64,000 nt of DNA from Aneurinibacillus soli (GTDB taxonomy: Bacteria; Bacillota; Bacilli; Aneurinibacillales; Aneurinibacillaceae): NCBI RefSeq assembly GCF_002355375.1, contig NZ_AP017312.1, positions 1,071,001 through 1,135,000 on the forward strand, read 5' to 3'. The position numbers and the translations under genes were made by a program. Positions 62,848 through 64,000 of the stretch are shown in pieces (the stretch's first letter is position 1; each line of letters opens with the position of its first letter). The notes under the pieces were generated by a model. That model was given only the letters and a program-made list of their open reading frames with translations, was not told the DNA's origin and made no database searches.

Positions 62848-64000
62848 ATGCCGTTGTTTTCGTATGAAGCAGTCGGGCTGGATGGAGTCAAGACAAAGGG
62901 CAAGCTTACGGCGGCAAATAAGCTGTTAGCACTTGCGGAGCTGAAGCAGCAGGGACTGTATGTTTCCGTGATTCGTGAAGAGAAGCAAGGTGTGTTGAAA
63001 CGGGAGATCACGCTGTTTCGTCCAGTTAAGAGTAAAGATTTTATTGTGTTTTTGCGGCAGCTCTCAACACTCATTAAGGCGGGTGTTGGCATTGTAGAAA
63101 GTATTCATATTCTTGCCCAGCAGAGTGAGAGTAAGCGGCTTCGTCAGGTGCTGCTTGATATTGAGATTGAGATTCAAGGGGGACGGCAGCTTTCGGAAGC
63201 ATGCGCAAAGCATCCACGTATTTTTGATGAATTGTATATTAGCATGCTAAAAGCAGCTGAGGCGTCCGGTAGTATGGAAACCATACTGGACCGGATGGCC
63301 GGGTTTTATGAGAAGTCGCATTATACGAGAGAGAAGCTCAAATCTGCGATGATTTACCCGCTTACGATGCTGGGACTTACCGTGGGAGTTACCTTGTATT
63401 TGCTGACAAATGTGGTGCCCATGTTTGTCCAGATGTTTAACGGGCTGCATGCAGAACTTCCCGCTATTACGAAAAGCGTCGTGGCCGTTAGTAATAGCAT
63501 GATTGAAACATGGTACATGTATGTACTGGCTATACTCGGCCTATATATTGCCCTGCGGTTGATTTTTCGTACGAAGCGAGGACGATACTGGGCGGATTAT
63601 ATGAAACTACGTATCCCGGTGTTCGGCAAGCTGTTGCAAAAAGGGGCGCTGGCGCGGCTGAGCCGGACGATGAGCACGCTGTTTGCGAGTTCCGTGCCGG
63701 TCTTACAGGCACTTACGATTGTGGAGAATGTGGCGGATAATCGGGTGATCGGGCAGGCAATCGCCAAATCAAGAGACAGCTTGCGAGCAGGTCGACCGCT
63801 ATCTGAACCACTCAAGCAGGAGAAGGTTTTTCCACCGCTTGTAAGTCACATGATTGCGATCGGGGAGGAGACCGGCGCAATGGATGGGATGCTAGAGAAG
63901 ATTGCGGAATTCTACGAGGCGGAAGTAGAGAACTCGGTTGAGCGCATTAAAGCGCTCATTGAGCCTGTTATGATTATCGTACTTGCGGTTATCATCGGTT
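62848..64000 (+). CDS. pilC: Type IV pilus inner-membrane platform protein PilC (GspF family), 5' part
   Basis: The frame stays open to the window edge (384 codons). It begins MPLFSYEAVGLDGVKTKGKL, typical of PilC/GspF, and contains the first T2SSF domain (FLRQLSTLIKAGVGIVESI, LYISMLKAAEASGSMETIL, EKLKSAMIYPLTMLGLTVGV) and most of the second (LARLSRTMSTLFASSVPVLQAL, HMIAIGEETGAMDGML). The protein organises the motors and extracts pilins from the membrane. ATG 62848 starts one base after the pilT stop. Confidence 0.93.
   Translation, partial: MPLFSYEAVGLDGVKTKGKLTAANKLLALAELKQQGLYVSVIREEKQGVLKREITLFRPVKSKDFIVFLRQLSTLIKAGVGIVESIHILAQQSESKRLRQVLLDIEIEIQGGRQLSEACAKHPRIFDELYISMLKAAEASGSMETILDRMAGFYEKSHYTREKLKSAMIYPLTMLGLTVGVTLYLLTNVVPMFVQMFNGLHAELPAITKSVVAVSNSMIETWYMYVLAILGLYIALRLIFRTKRGRYWADYMKLRIPVFGKLLQKGALARLSRTMSTLFASSVPVLQALTIVENVADNRVIGQAIAKSRDSLRAGRPLSEPLKQEKVFPPLVSHMIAIGEETGAMDGMLEKIAEFYEAEVENSVERIKALIEPVMIIVLAVIIG

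Overview
The window is a long, almost entirely plus-strand stretch of low-GC Gram-positive chromosome from an endospore former. Sporulation genes (gerE, gerM, spoVID, lonB), Bacillus-type leaders (lysine riboswitch, SAM-I riboswitch, T-box) and the gene order uvrC-lysC-sdhCAB-thioesterase-gerE-racE-gerM-rph-rdgB-yfcE-like-tig-clpX-lonB-lonA-engB-hemAXCDBL-spoVID-valS-folC match the Bacillales backbone known from Bacillus subtilis. Differences from that backbone (clpP between tig and clpX, folC followed by murC, a type IV pilus locus) suggest a Brevibacillus/Aneurinibacillus-like member of the Paenibacillaceae. That placement is an inference from memory of synteny, not a computed one.

Layout. 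1-5.3 kb: 3' part of uvrC, lysine-riboswitch-controlled lysC, bioY with a BirA-type operator, and metX behind a SAM-I riboswitch. 5.3-10 kb: sdhCAB, then bioB behind a BirA-type operator. 10-17 kb: thioesterase, an unknown 135-residue protein, gerE, a DEDDh exonuclease, racE, gerM, then rph-rdgB-phosphodiesterase-unknown protein with overlapping ends. 17-26 kb: a proteostasis block, tig-clpP-clpX-lonB-lonA, and engB. Between clpX and lonB lie two homologous palindromes of about 207 bp. 26-32.7 kb: a DMT transporter, a chemoreceptor, and a ppx-ppk polyphosphate operon preceded by PhoP-type direct repeats and a cre-like site. 32.7-39.2 kb: the haem operon hemAXCDBL. 39.2-44.5 kb: an ATP-grasp-like protein, spoVID with an internal duplication, two degenerate CotS/YsxE-type kinases and a small membrane protein. 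44.5-50.3 kb: T-box-valS, folC, murC. 50.4-64 kb: a large secreted DUF5057/Ig-like protein facing three divergently transcribed minor-pilin genes, then an acidic membrane protein, a VanW/G5 protein, pilB, pilT and the start of pilC.

The genes supply central metabolism (succinate dehydrogenase, haem, aspartate-family amino acids, biotin), protein quality control, wall precursors (racE, murC), spore coat and germination functions, and a surface type IV pilus. The least explained features are the paired palindromes at 20.5-21.1 kb, the putative PhoP/CcpA input to polyphosphate metabolism, the tandem pseudokinases beside spoVID, and the pilus locus with its giant PilX-like and Ig-like partners. 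No tRNA, rRNA, CRISPR array, transposase or prophage gene was seen.
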